DNA from: Marinobacterium iners DSM 11526
GTDB taxonomy: Bacteria; Pseudomonadota; Gammaproteobacteria; Pseudomonadales; Balneatricaceae
Assembly: GCF_900107855.1 (NCBI RefSeq)
Contig: NZ_FNRJ01000006.1
Span: 62,001 to 126,000 of the forward strand
DNA: 64,000 nt
Reading direction: 5' to 3'
The translations under genes were made by a program, and so were the position numbers. This document shows, one piece after another, positions 46,171-54,812 of the stretch (position 1 is the stretch's first letter; every line of letters begins with the position of its first letter). The notes beneath the pieces were generated by a model. The model worked only from the letters and a program-made list of their open reading frames with translations, did no database searches and was not told the DNA's origin.

Positions 46171-47109
46171 ATGAAAGCGATCCGTATCCACGCCTTTGGC
46201 GGGCCCGAAAACCTGCAGCTCAACGAGCTGGAACAGCCACAACCGGGGCCGGGTGAGGTACTGATCCGCAACCACGCGGCCGGAGTGAACCCGATCGACT
46301 GGAAAACCTGCTCCGGTGGTGGCGCCAGCAGTTTCATTGAAGCCCTGCCCTTTTGCCCCGGTTGGGAGTTCGCCGGCCGTGTTGAAGCTCTGGGTGACGG
46401 CGTCAACAACGTGCGTCAGGGTGATGAAGTCATGGGGTTTATCCGCTTTCCGCAGCCGGCCGGCTGCTATGCCGAGTATCTGATCGCCCCGGCTGACCAG
46501 ATCTGTCAGCGCCCCAGTGCACTGGATTCGGTAACCGCAGCAGGACTCGGACTGGCGGGCCTGACCGCCTGGCAAGCCCTGTTTGAAGCCGGTGAGCTAA
46601 AAGGAGGTCAGTCGGTTCTGGTACTCGCAGCTGCGGGCGGCGTCGGCCATCTGGCAGTACAACTGGCGAAGTGGAAAGGCGCCTATGTGATCGGCACAGC
46701 TTCACATGGCAACAAGGCATTCCTGCAAAGCCTGGGCTGTGACGACATCATCGATTACCAGCGTCAGCAGGTAGACAACCTGATTCATGACGCTGACCTG
46801 ATTATCGATGGTGTTGGCGGTGAAACGGCCATCCGTGCTCTGAGCTGTCTGCAGCCCCATGGCAAAATGATCACCCTGCCTTCCGTCACGGCTGCCGAGG
46901 TGATCGCGGCCGGTGAGGCCAAGGGGCTTAAAGTGAGCGGCATTCGTGCCCGACCGGATGCCGGCCAGTTACATGAGCTGGCAATGCTGGCGTCCAGCGG
47001 CAAGGTGATGTTGAACCTGACCGACAACTTGCCGCTGGATCAGGCAGCCGAGGCACACCGCCTGAGCGCCACCGGGCATGTGCGCGGCAAACTGGTGTTA
47101 ACCATCTGA
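46171..47109 (+). CDS. NADP-dependent zinc-free alcohol dehydrogenase/quinone oxidoreductase family protein
   Basis: 312-aa MDR-superfamily oxidoreductase. The GroES-like N domain (MKAIRIHAFGGPENLQL, NHAAGVNPIDWK) lacks the structural and catalytic zinc Cys clusters. The Rossmann domain has VLVLAAAGGVGHLAVQLAKW. It therefore belongs to the quinone-oxidoreductase-like branch that reduces enones or quinones with NADPH. GGGGAG 6 bp upstream supports the start at 46171; the frame extends to 46033. Substrate is unknown. Confidence 0.87.
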   Translation: MKAIRIHAFGGPENLQLNELEQPQPGPGEVLIRNHAAGVNPIDWKTCSGGGASSFIEALPFCPGWEFAGRVEALGDGVNNVRQGDEVMGFIRFPQPAGCYAEYLIAPADQICQRPSALDSVTAAGLGLAGLTAWQALFEAGELKGGQSVLVLAAAGGVGHLAVQLAKWKGAYVIGTASHGNKAFLQSLGCDDIIDYQRQQVDNLIHDADLIIDGVGGETAIRALSCLQPHGKMITLPSVTAAEVIAAGEAKGLKVSGIRARPDAGQLHELAMLASSGKVMLNLTDNLPLDQAAEAHRLSATGHVRGKLVLTI

Positions 47110-47595
47110 TTCGGGTTTAGGCAGGGATGCCGCCGTTTCATCTTCTGCCGGGCCACAGAACAGCTGCTGCTGACGCATCAGCAGGCGGCAGCCTTCGCCG
47201 CGAATGTTGCGGCCCCAACACTCATCCTTGGCCCAGGCCTTGTCATCTTCGGTCGGCTCTTCACGAAAACCCGGTACCGCTTCGCAGAAACCCTCGCTGA
47301 TCTGTGCGGTTTCCAGGCAGGCCCGGAGAAAGCGGCCATAGTTGACAGTGCAGTCAAACCCGGTACAGCCGTCAAAGTTGCTCAGGCTTTGCTCCAGACA
47401 GGTTTGCTGATTATTCAATCGACCGAACGCCAGCCCATCATTGCGCCAGTTGGCAGCCGCCTCGGCACGTTCGGCATTGAATTCGGCCAGCCACTCGGCC
47501 TTCATCGACTGCCACCAGCTCGGGTTGACCTGCCACAAAAACAGAACGAACAGCAGGGGCAGCACGACCAGTATCAGCAGAATTTTTTTCCACAT
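47098..47595 (-). CDS. Membrane-anchored Cys-rich periplasmic protein of unknown function
   Basis: 165-aa protein. A single N-terminal hydrophobic segment (ILLILVVLPLLFVLFLW, residues 5-21) anchors or exports it. The rest contains eight Cys residues in CLEQ, DGCTGFDC, RACLE, FCEA, DECWG, EGCRL and LFCGP contexts. The even number suggests up to four disulfides in the periplasm. I do not recognise the family. The start at 47595 has AGGAG 7 bp upstream. It is third in a minus-strand unit with the 85-aa membrane protein and yjaG. The 3' end overlaps the convergent oxidoreductase gene by 12 bp. Confidence 0.8.
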   Translation of the reverse strand: MWKKILLILVVLPLLFVLFLWQVNPSWWQSMKAEWLAEFNAERAEAAANWRNDGLAFGRLNNQQTCLEQSLSNFDGCTGFDCTVNYGRFLRACLETAQISEGFCEAVPGFREEPTEDDKAWAKDECWGRNIRGEGCRLLMRQQQLFCGPAEDETAASLPKPESDG

Positions 47596-47612
47596 GCAGA
47601 AACTCCTGAGGA

Positions 47613-47870
47613 TTAACGACGCCGGTACAGGCCTGCGATACACAAAAGCAGCCCCAGCACTGAAAGCAGCATGCCACCGTTAACCAGCAGTGGGTGCCGC
47701 GCCATATAGGGTACAAAAGGGTGCTGCCGTTCGGTGTCACAGCGCGCTTCGATATAGTCCCAAGAGCCGCCACTGTCGAGACAGGCCTCGACCAGCGACA
47801 GGTCATACAGGTAAGCACCCATCAGCAGCATACCCGGCAACACCAGCAATAACAGACCGAGCTTGAGCAT
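47613..47870 (-). CDS. Small two-helix membrane protein with periplasmic Cys pair
   Basis: 85-aa protein with hydrophobic helices at about 3-20 (LGLLLLVLPGMLLMGAYL) and 62-81 (LVNGGMLLSVLGLLLCIAGL). The intervening loop has ACLDSGGSWDYIEARCD, a Cys pair probably in the periplasm. It starts 2 bp after the yjaG stop codon and ends 17 bp before the Cys-rich protein, indicating one transcript. Family and function unknown. Confidence 0.8.
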   Translation of the reverse strand: MLKLGLLLLVLPGMLLMGAYLYDLSLVEACLDSGGSWDYIEARCDTERQHPFVPYMARHPLLVNGGMLLSVLGLLLCIAGLYRRR

Positions 47871-47872
47871 GA

Positions 47873-48481
47873 TCAGTCGTCTTCGTCGCTGATGCCGATG
47901 TTGCTGACACCCTCATTGCGCGCCAACTCACGCAACTCGCGCACAAATGCTGCACTCGGCTGTTTTTGATTCTGCAGCCGTTCGATCACTTCGTCACGAA
48001 AGCCATCTTCGGCCTGCATCAGCTCATGGGTATTGATTAGCCTGACCAGATCCTCGTCAGACAGCTCGTCATCACTTTCGGTGACTTCGATAAAGGTCGC
48101 CACACTTTCGCGGGACAGCTGGCCCACGTTAGCAGCCTCTGAGCGGTCTTTTTCCAGCAGGCAGTTGATAGTGGCATTCAGTGCTACGATCGCGTCCAGT
48201 GCCGGCAGGGCACCATACATGTCGTACTCATCCAGGTCCGGCATGTTGGCTTCCACCTGATCCAGCTGGACCTCAAAGTTTACCCTGGCACCGGTGCCAG
48301 CCAGGCTATCCCAAACGCCATCCAGCAGCAGACGCATTCGAGCCGGGTCACCAAAGTTGACCAGCCGGGCAAAGAGGGCAAAGTTGGGGAACATACGCTC
48401 CGTCAGTGCCGCGGAAAAGGCGGTCAACTGCCAGGGTTCAAATGTCTCCAGCTCGCGCTCCAGGTTCAGCATTTCGCTCAT
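47873..48481 (-). CDS. yjaG: YjaG family (DUF416) protein
   Basis: About 202-aa cytoplasmic protein of the DUF416 family. Conserved stretches match E. coli YjaG: LTAFSAALTERMFPNFALFA, FGDPARMRLLLDGVWD, VNFEVQLDQVEANMPDLDEY, DLYG-like YDMYGALPALDAIVAL and the terminal EGVSNIGIS. The biological role is unknown. The frame runs to 48604. The ATG at 48481 has CGGAG upstream and is where homology begins. Two small membrane proteins follow in the same transcript; the TRAP transporter genes are divergent. Confidence 0.88.
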   Translation of the reverse strand: MSEMLNLERELETFEPWQLTAFSAALTERMFPNFALFARLVNFGDPARMRLLLDGVWDSLAGTGARVNFEVQLDQVEANMPDLDEYDMYGALPALDAIVALNATINCLLEKDRSEAANVGQLSRESVATFIEVTESDDELSDEDLVRLINTHELMQAEDGFRDEVIERLQNQKQPSAAFVRELRELARNEGVSNIGISDEDD

Positions 48482-48573
48482 CAGTGTCTCCGCTTGGGAT
48501 GTGTTGAGGTCTATTGTACGGCACAGCCGGCTCAAGCTGTAGTCATCTGCATTAATGCCATACCAGACTTTAC

Positions 48574-48582
48574 TGATATACT
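48574..48582 (+). promoter_or_regulatory. Extended -10 promoter of the TRAP transporter genes
   Basis: TGATATACT, matching the extended -10 pattern TGNTATAAT at eight of nine positions, 38 bp before the dctQ-like start. The -35 is poor, as expected for extended -10 promoters. Confidence 0.5.
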
Positions 48583-48620
48583 TTCGCACCGTTGTCACAC
48601 TCACAGAATCGAGAAATACA

Positions 48621-49172
48621 ATGAGCCAATCTCATCCCGCTGCAGTGCTGGTGCGCTGCCTGGACTGCTTCAGTGAATGGACCGGGCGCACGGTCGCCTG
48701 GATGACCCTGCTGATGGTATTGGGTACCTTCGTTGTCGTCGTACAGCGCTACGTGTTCAATCAGGGCAATACGGCACTGCAGGAATCCATCATTTACATG
48801 CACAGCCTGGTGTTTCTGCTGGGAGCTGCCTACACCCTGAAGCACGACGGCCACGTGCGCGTGGACATCATTTATCGTCCGCTGGGCGAGAAGGGCAAGG
48901 CCTGGATAAACCTGTTCGGCACCCTGTTTCTGCTTATGCCGGTGTGCATTTTCATTTTCTGGATGTCCTGGGACTATGTAGCATCATCCTGGTCCATCAA
49001 GGAAGCCTCGCAAGAATCAGGCGGTCTGGCCTATCGCTATCTACTTAAAACCGCACTACTCGTCATGCCTGCCATGATGATCCTGCAGGGACTGGCAGAA
49101 CTGCTGCGCAGCCTTCTGGTGATCAGCGGCAACGCCCATCTGCCCGCTGCTGAAGAGGAGCACGCACTGTGA
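48621..49172 (+). CDS. TRAP transporter small permease (DctQ-like)
   Basis: 183-aa inner-membrane subunit with four hydrophobic helices (TVAWMTLLMVLGTFVVVVQRY; IIYMHSLVFLLGAAYTL; LFGTLFLLMPVCIFIFWMSW; LLVMPAMMILQGLAELL). ALKHDGHVRVDI-like TLKHDGHVRVDIIYR is the DctQ signature. It pairs with the large permease to transport an organic acid using sodium gradient and a periplasmic binding protein. The start overlap of 4 bp with the next gene shows coupling. No binding-protein gene lies adjacent. Confidence 0.91.
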   Translation: MSQSHPAAVLVRCLDCFSEWTGRTVAWMTLLMVLGTFVVVVQRYVFNQGNTALQESIIYMHSLVFLLGAAYTLKHDGHVRVDIIYRPLGEKGKAWINLFGTLFLLMPVCIFIFWMSWDYVASSWSIKEASQESGGLAYRYLLKTALLVMPAMMILQGLAELLRSLLVISGNAHLPAAEEEHAL

Positions 49173-50548
49173 TCGAGTATTTGCCTCTGCTGCTGTTTGT
49201 CGGCGCCATTTTAATTCTGCTGATGGGCTATTCCGTTGCCTTCGCGTTGGCCGGCACAGGCCTGTTGTTTGCCGGCGTCGGCATTTTGACCGGTCACTTT
49301 GACAGCGTGTTTCTGCAGGCTGTGCCCAACCGCATCTTCGGTGTGATGTACAACGAAGTCCTGATTGCGGTGCCTCTGTTCGTATTCATGGGGGTAATGC
49401 TGGAGAAATCGAAGATCGCCGAAGAGCTGCTGGATACCATGGCGGCGCTGTTCGGCTCCATGCGCGGCGGTCTCGGCATCTCGGTGACATTGGTGGGAAT
49501 GCTGCTGGCCGCCAGTACCGGCATCGTGGGCGCTACGGTTGTGACCATGGGGCTGCTGTCGCTGCCAACCATGCTGCGCCGGGGCTATGACCCGGCCGTT
49601 GCCACCGGTACCATCTGCGCCTCGGGCACGTTGGGCCAGATCATTCCACCCTCAATCGTACTGGTGCTGTTGGGGGATGTGATCTCGTCTGCCTATCAAC
49701 AGTCGCAGATCGATCGGGGCATTTTCTCGCCGGATACTGTCACCGTGGGAGATCTGTTCCTTGGCGCGCTGATTCCGGGCCTACTGCTGGTGATCGCCTA
49801 TATCGGCTACATGGTGTTTGTAGCGATCACCCGCCCCAAGGCGGTACCGGCCATTCCCGCTGAAGAGTTAAACCAGATCACCAACCTCTGGATGCGTGCA
49901 TTGAAGGCTCTGCTGCCGCCTGTGCTGCTGATCGGGCTGGTACTCGGGTCCATTCTGGGCGGCTTTGCGACGCCCACCGAGGCCGCCTCGGTGGGTGCTG
50001 TGGGTTCCATTCTGTTGGCGATGATGCGTCGGGCATTCAGCCTCAAAACCCTTCACGCAGTAATGCGCTCCACCACTCAGGTCAGTTCCATGGTGTTCAT
50101 GATCCTGATTGGCGCATCAATCTTTTCGCTGGTATTCCGTGGCTACGGCGGTGACGAGATGGTGAGCGACTTCCTCACCGACTTGCCCGGTGGCGTTGTT
50201 GGCGCCATGGCCGTGGTGATGTTGATCGTGTTTCTGCTCGGTTTCTTCCTCGACTTCATCGAGATCACTTTTGTGGTGGTGCCGATTGTGGCGCCGATTC
50301 TGCTGAGCATGGGGCTGGACCCGATCTGGCTGGGTGTCATGCTGGCGATCAACCTGCAAACATCTTTCCTGACACCGCCATTTGGCTTTGCCCTGTTCTA
50401 TCTGCGCGGGGTGGCGCCCGACAGCGTGTCCACCGGACAGATCTACAAGGGTGTGGTGCCGTTCATCATGATTCAGTTGCTGGTACTCGCGCTGATTTCC
50501 TGGCAGAGCGGGCTGGCTACCTGGCTGCCCAAACTCGTATATGGATAA
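49169..50548 (+). CDS. TRAP transporter large permease (DctM-like)
   Basis: 459-aa permease with about twelve hydrophobic spans. Family motifs include GGLGISVTLVGMLLAASTGIVGATVVTMG, given here by its parts SMRGGLGISV and AASTGIVGAT, then ASGTLGQIIPPSIVLVLLG and LQTSFLTPPFGFALFYL. It forms the transport core with the DctQ-like protein. The mannitol/chloroaromatic-type branch shows similar features, but substrate is unknown. A stem-loop terminator follows. Confidence 0.93.
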   Translation: MIEYLPLLLFVGAILILLMGYSVAFALAGTGLLFAGVGILTGHFDSVFLQAVPNRIFGVMYNEVLIAVPLFVFMGVMLEKSKIAEELLDTMAALFGSMRGGLGISVTLVGMLLAASTGIVGATVVTMGLLSLPTMLRRGYDPAVATGTICASGTLGQIIPPSIVLVLLGDVISSAYQQSQIDRGIFSPDTVTVGDLFLGALIPGLLLVIAYIGYMVFVAITRPKAVPAIPAEELNQITNLWMRALKALLPPVLLIGLVLGSILGGFATPTEAASVGAVGSILLAMMRRAFSLKTLHAVMRSTTQVSSMVFMILIGASIFSLVFRGYGGDEMVSDFLTDLPGGVVGAMAVVMLIVFLLGFFLDFIEITFVVVPIVAPILLSMGLDPIWLGVMLAINLQTSFLTPPFGFALFYLRGVAPDSVSTGQIYKGVVPFIMIQLLVLALISWQSGLATWLPKLVYG

Positions 50549-50572
50549 TTTCTCATGATCATCTGACGCAAG

Positions 50573-50623
50573 CAGCATTTACAAACGGATTTTTGTAAAC
50601 CATGCTGAAGCTGCCTGTTTTTT
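50573..50623 (+). terminator. Terminator after the TRAP permease gene
   Basis: CAGCA-TTTACAAA pairs with TTTGTAAA-CCA-TGCTG (3-nt bulge, loop CGGATT). TGTTTTTTG follows about 10 nt later. Good stem, slightly displaced T tract. Confidence 0.65.
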
Positions 50624-50658
50624 GACCACTTGGGCGTCACAGGAAAAGGATTGAAGCC

Positions 50659-52905
50659 ATGCCGACGGATGATCTATTCAAGTTTGAGCCCTCTACTGTC
50701 TCCCAAGAGGCATATAGGCCGTGGAAAGTGCTGAGTGTCGAGGATGATCCTGTCTACCAGGCATCCTTGGTGCACGCTCTGTCTTGCATCAGGGTTGCCG
50801 GTCGACCACTGGAGGTCATTTGCACACAGTCGGCCCTTGATGCTGCACGAGTACTTCCAGAACATGCAGACATTGCACTTATCCTGCTCGATGTCGTAAT
50901 GGAAAGTGATGACGCAGGCCTGCGCTTGGTCAGTACCATTCGTGATGTCATCGGCAATAACCAGGTCAGAATAGTCCTTTTGACAGGGCAGCCGGGGATG
51001 ACACCTCCTCGCCAGGACCTGCTGGAGCACTTTGAAATTGACGATTACTGGTGCAAATCGGAGCTGACCCACGAGCACCTGTTGTCGGTCATTACCGGCA
51101 ACCTGCGTGTGTGGGAACGTACAGCCCAGCTGGAAAAGGCCCGACAAGGATTACAGTTGATTGTTGACGCCTCCCAGGCACTCAGCAAACGTCGGGATCT
51201 AGACAGCTATACACAAACCGTTTTGTCCTCTTTGCTGAAACTGCTCAACATCGACACAGGTGGCCTCATATGCAGGCTGCGCTTCTCACCTTCTGTGCAC
51301 CAGAACACAACGTATACGCTAGCGGCCTGTGGTGCTTTTCAGCATCTCAAGGGGCACACGCTGGACCGTTTGGAAGATCAAGACCTGCAACAGCTCTGCT
51401 CAATAGCGATTTCCCAGCGACAGCACCTGTACCTTGAGCACTACACGCTGCTGTATTTTCCTGCCGACAACGATAAGACAGATGACTATGCTGGCAGCAA
51501 TAAGACAGATGACTACCTGGTGCTAGTCAAAACGGATCGCCAACTCACGTCACCCGAAGTCAGCATGCTGGAAGTTTTTTGTGAGAATATCAACAACGGG
51601 TTCACCAACCTGTCGCTTTATAACCGGCTGACACGTATTGCCTATCAAGACTCGTTGCTGAATATCCCTAATCGTAACTACCTGAAACGCACACTGAGGG
51701 CTTTATCCCCTTCCACGCTGTGCCAACATCAATTGCTCGTAATATCACTGGACAATTTGAACGAAGTTGCACTGTATTTTGGTGAATCGTTCTGCAACAG
51801 CACACTGAAAAGTGTTCACCGGCACTTGCAGGCGTCCATCACCGAACAGCTGCTACTCGCGCGTATTGATCGGCATGTATTTGCCATCTTAATCCCAGAG
51901 AATACGTCACACTCCCTGCATGATTTCTCTACAATACTGCCTGAACCATTGCTGATTGACGGCGGTGAGCATCAGATCTCATACGCAACTGCTTTGCTGC
52001 CCCTGTCAGGCTGTGACACGAGAGAGCCCGAACAGATTCTCAGATTGGCCGAACTGTCTGTAGAGTCAGCCAGACACGACGGTAAACGTTTTATCGAATA
52101 TGATGATTCCCAACAACAGGTCATGCGCCAGCGCTACCACATGCTGGATGAACTGCGAAAGGCTTTACAAGCGGAAGCACTAAGCATTGCTCTCCAACCT
52201 AAAGTCGATATCGTCACGGGAGCAGCTGTAGGATTCGAGGCGCTGGTTCGCTGGCAGCAAGATGATGGTTCCATGACGCCACCGAGCGAGTTCATCCCTG
52301 TTGCAGAAGCCGCGGGGCTAATCAGTGAGCTGGATCTATTCGTTCTCAAAAAAACACTGGAAGCGGCACATCAACTGATTCAAGCAGGCCTGAGGTTGCC
52401 CATCTCATTCAATACCTCATCAAACGACCTCCTCCGCCCTGGCTATTTTGATGAGATGCTGAAAATGGTTACGGCATCGGGGTTGCCCTTCAATTTGCTT
52501 GAGCTGGAAGTAACTGAAACTCAGGCGATGATCGAATACCAGCATATTGCCACACAGTTGAGGAAGTTGTTGCAACTGGGTATGAAGGTCAGCATCGACG
52601 ATTTTGGTACCGGTTACTCATCATTGGCCCACATCACAGAGCTGGCAGCCTCTACTTTGAAGATAGATCAAACTTTTGTTGCACGGCTAGGGCAGTCAGA
52701 AGGCGCGAACCATATCATCGAAATGATCATGCGTCTTAGTGATCGCTTCGGGTTTCACGTCGTTGCCGAAGGGGTCGAAACCGAGCAGCAACGTCAATTG
52801 TTGATTGCAAAAGGGTGTGTCGTTTGCCAAGGCTACCTGTTCGCAAAACCCATGCCGGTCGCACAGGCACTTGAGTGGGCTCAGCACCACATTCTGAATC
52901 CATAG
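50659..52905 (+). CDS. Response regulator with DUF3369, degenerate GGDEF and EAL phosphodiesterase domains
   Basis: 748-aa protein, probably hydrolysing cyclic di-GMP on phosphorylation. Receiver (about 22-145) with D78 (ILLDVVM) and K in WCKSE. DUF3369-like sensor (about 160-320). A GGDEF-fold domain (330-490) whose active site is replaced by RIDRHVF and is thus catalytically dead. EAL domain (about 495-745) with EALVRW, ELEVTET, DDFGTGYSS, TLKID and VVAEGVET intact. A 27-bp in-frame duplication repeats NKTDDY around 51473-51515. A histidine kinase gene follows at 11 bp and is the likely partner. Confidence 0.9.
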   Translation: MPTDDLFKFEPSTVSQEAYRPWKVLSVEDDPVYQASLVHALSCIRVAGRPLEVICTQSALDAARVLPEHADIALILLDVVMESDDAGLRLVSTIRDVIGNNQVRIVLLTGQPGMTPPRQDLLEHFEIDDYWCKSELTHEHLLSVITGNLRVWERTAQLEKARQGLQLIVDASQALSKRRDLDSYTQTVLSSLLKLLNIDTGGLICRLRFSPSVHQNTTYTLAACGAFQHLKGHTLDRLEDQDLQQLCSIAISQRQHLYLEHYTLLYFPADNDKTDDYAGSNKTDDYLVLVKTDRQLTSPEVSMLEVFCENINNGFTNLSLYNRLTRIAYQDSLLNIPNRNYLKRTLRALSPSTLCQHQLLVISLDNLNEVALYFGESFCNSTLKSVHRHLQASITEQLLLARIDRHVFAILIPENTSHSLHDFSTILPEPLLIDGGEHQISYATALLPLSGCDTREPEQILRLAELSVESARHDGKRFIEYDDSQQQVMRQRYHMLDELRKALQAEALSIALQPKVDIVTGAAVGFEALVRWQQDDGSMTPPSEFIPVAEAAGLISELDLFVLKKTLEAAHQLIQAGLRLPISFNTSSNDLLRPGYFDEMLKMVTASGLPFNLLELEVTETQAMIEYQHIATQLRKLLQLGMKVSIDDFGTGYSSLAHITELAASTLKIDQTFVARLGQSEGANHIIEMIMRLSDRFGFHVVAEGVETEQQRQLLIAKGCVVCQGYLFAKPMPVAQALEWAQHHILNP
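51473..51515 (+). repeat. In-frame 27-bp duplication inside the DUF3369-EAL gene
   Basis: The 16-mer ATAAGACAGATGACTA occurs at 51473-51488 and again at 51500-51515, offset exactly 27 bp (nine codons). It gives DKTDDY then NKTDDY in the sensor domain. This looks like a recent slippage or duplication. Confidence 0.8.
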
Positions 52906-52916
52906 AGGGGCCTATC

Positions 52917-54812
52917 ATGCGGGTCTCAAAGCGCAGAGTGCTGTCAATTTGGTTCATCCTCATGTTGCCATTGACCGCAACCATTGTGGTTAGTGCATGG
53001 TTTGCCTACTCCGAACTGTTCCGCCTCAAGCTGGAGCCCATCGAAACACGTCACAATGAGCTAATTGATCAGATAAGCAATCGATTCAGTCGCGAGCTGG
53101 GATATTTCGGCCAGTTGACAATGCTGCTGAAGCGAAGTGGCCCCTTACAAAGTGGTCTTGATCAAACCGCTCCCCCGGATATAGATGCACTTGAGCGGCT
53201 ACTGGTGCGTTTCAGTCGCGCATCATCGCTCATATCTCAGCTGCGTTGGCTGGATAGTGCTGGACAGGAACGGATTCGTGTCAATGTCAGAAACGGTGTC
53301 GCCATCACGGCTCCTGAGCATACGCTGCAAAACAAAAAAGACCGTTATTACTTTCAGTCAGGCTCATCGGTATCTTCCGATGAGGTTTATTATTCGCCAT
53401 TAGACCTGAACATTGAGAATGGCGTATTGGAAATGCCCCCCAACCCGACACTGCGCACCAGTGTACGCACCGGGGTAAACGACGGTTTACACAATGGCTT
53501 GCTGGTGTTGAACTTCAGCCTGAGAAAGCTGTTTGATGAGGTGCGCCAGTTGCACAGCGCAGACACTCAAACAGAGATCGTCAACGCAGACGGGTATTGG
53601 CTTTTGCATCCCGAGCTCTGGCGTGAGTGGGGGTTCATATATCATCAACCCAAGCTGGTGATTCAAAATGAGTATCCAAGCCTGTGGCAGCATATGACCA
53701 AATCGTCCAGCGCCAGAGGCCTCAGGATCGATGAGCGCCTATGGAGCTACGCTCACATTACAGCACATACACAGGAGAAAACGCTCTCTCCTTCCGGTTG
53801 GTACCTGGTACTCACAACACCACCTGACCTGCTTGCATCACTGCGTCGGTCTGTATTACTCCCAACCCTTTCAGGTAGCCTGTTGGTCATGCTGCTATTG
53901 GGTGGCGTGCTGTACCGAATTGCGCAAGGGGAAGCTCAGAGAATGGCGCTGCTAGAGCAACTCAAAGCGGAGCAGAAAGAGCTTCAACATACCAATGAGG
54001 AGCTGTGGCAGTCTCTATCACGCCAGCAAAAACTTCAGGACGAGTTGGTGGAAACACGAAAATTGTCATCGCTGGGCATGATGGTGGCGGGTGTTGCTCA
54101 CGAGTTGAATACACCCACAGGGGGAGCCCTCGTCACCCTCAGCACACTTTCAACCGCCCATCGGCAGCTTAAAAATTCTGTTCAGGCCGGAACCTTGACA
54201 CGAGAACAAATGCAGAATTTTCTCGAGCACACTGACGAAGGGTTGTCTCTTGCTCAGAAGAATCTCGGCAAGTCCATCGAGCTGATTAAAAGCTTTAAGC
54301 GCCTAGCCATTGATCGGAACCAAGATCAGCCATCACATTTCGACCTGCAAAGCTGTGTTCAGGACTTAATACTCACGTTAAACCCAAGGCTCAAGCATTC
54401 ACCTGTATCATTGGAAAGTGACATCCCCCCATGTGAAATGTTCAGTCATCCAGGCATTGTGTCTCAGGTTCTGCAAAACTTGATCAGCAATGCGCTCAGT
54501 CATGCCTTTAAACCAGATCAGCGTGGGAAAATTGTTCTACGTGGGGTATTAAGGGAGGACGGTCACACCATACAGTTGAGCGTCCAGGATAATGGCTGCG
54601 GCATAGCACCTGAAATACATCCCAAATTATTCGATCCTTTTGTAACCGCAGGCCGAGGCAAAGGACACACAGGTCTTGGGTTACATCTTGTACAACAGTG
54701 GGTTACACAAACACTCATGGGCAGCATACAGGTGAGCAGTACTCAAAACGGCGGAACATGCTTTACCATAGACATTCCGGTCTCGGTCACAGATCATCCA
54801 GCAACCCTTTGA
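52917..54812 (+). CDS. Cache-type membrane sensor histidine kinase
   Basis: 631-aa kinase. TM1 about 10-31, an extracytoplasmic region of about 280 residues resembling a double-Cache ligand sensor, TM2 about 317-340, and a coiled linker. Dimerisation helix with His about 395 in VAGVAHELNTPTGGALV, then HATPase with LISNALSHAF, VQDNGCGI and GRGKGHTGLGLHLV. The ATG at 52917 has AGAGGGG upstream; the frame extends to 52875 inside the previous gene. Likely phosphorylates the adjacent EAL regulator. It overlaps rep by 26 bp tail to tail. Confidence 0.9.
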   Translation: MRVSKRRVLSIWFILMLPLTATIVVSAWFAYSELFRLKLEPIETRHNELIDQISNRFSRELGYFGQLTMLLKRSGPLQSGLDQTAPPDIDALERLLVRFSRASSLISQLRWLDSAGQERIRVNVRNGVAITAPEHTLQNKKDRYYFQSGSSVSSDEVYYSPLDLNIENGVLEMPPNPTLRTSVRTGVNDGLHNGLLVLNFSLRKLFDEVRQLHSADTQTEIVNADGYWLLHPELWREWGFIYHQPKLVIQNEYPSLWQHMTKSSSARGLRIDERLWSYAHITAHTQEKTLSPSGWYLVLTTPPDLLASLRRSVLLPTLSGSLLVMLLLGGVLYRIAQGEAQRMALLEQLKAEQKELQHTNEELWQSLSRQQKLQDELVETRKLSSLGMMVAGVAHELNTPTGGALVTLSTLSTAHRQLKNSVQAGTLTREQMQNFLEHTDEGLSLAQKNLGKSIELIKSFKRLAIDRNQDQPSHFDLQSCVQDLILTLNPRLKHSPVSLESDIPPCEMFSHPGIVSQVLQNLISNALSHAFKPDQRGKIVLRGVLREDGHTIQLSVQDNGCGIAPEIHPKLFDPFVTAGRGKGHTGLGLHLVQQWVTQTLMGSIQVSSTQNGGTCFTIDIPVSVTDHPATL

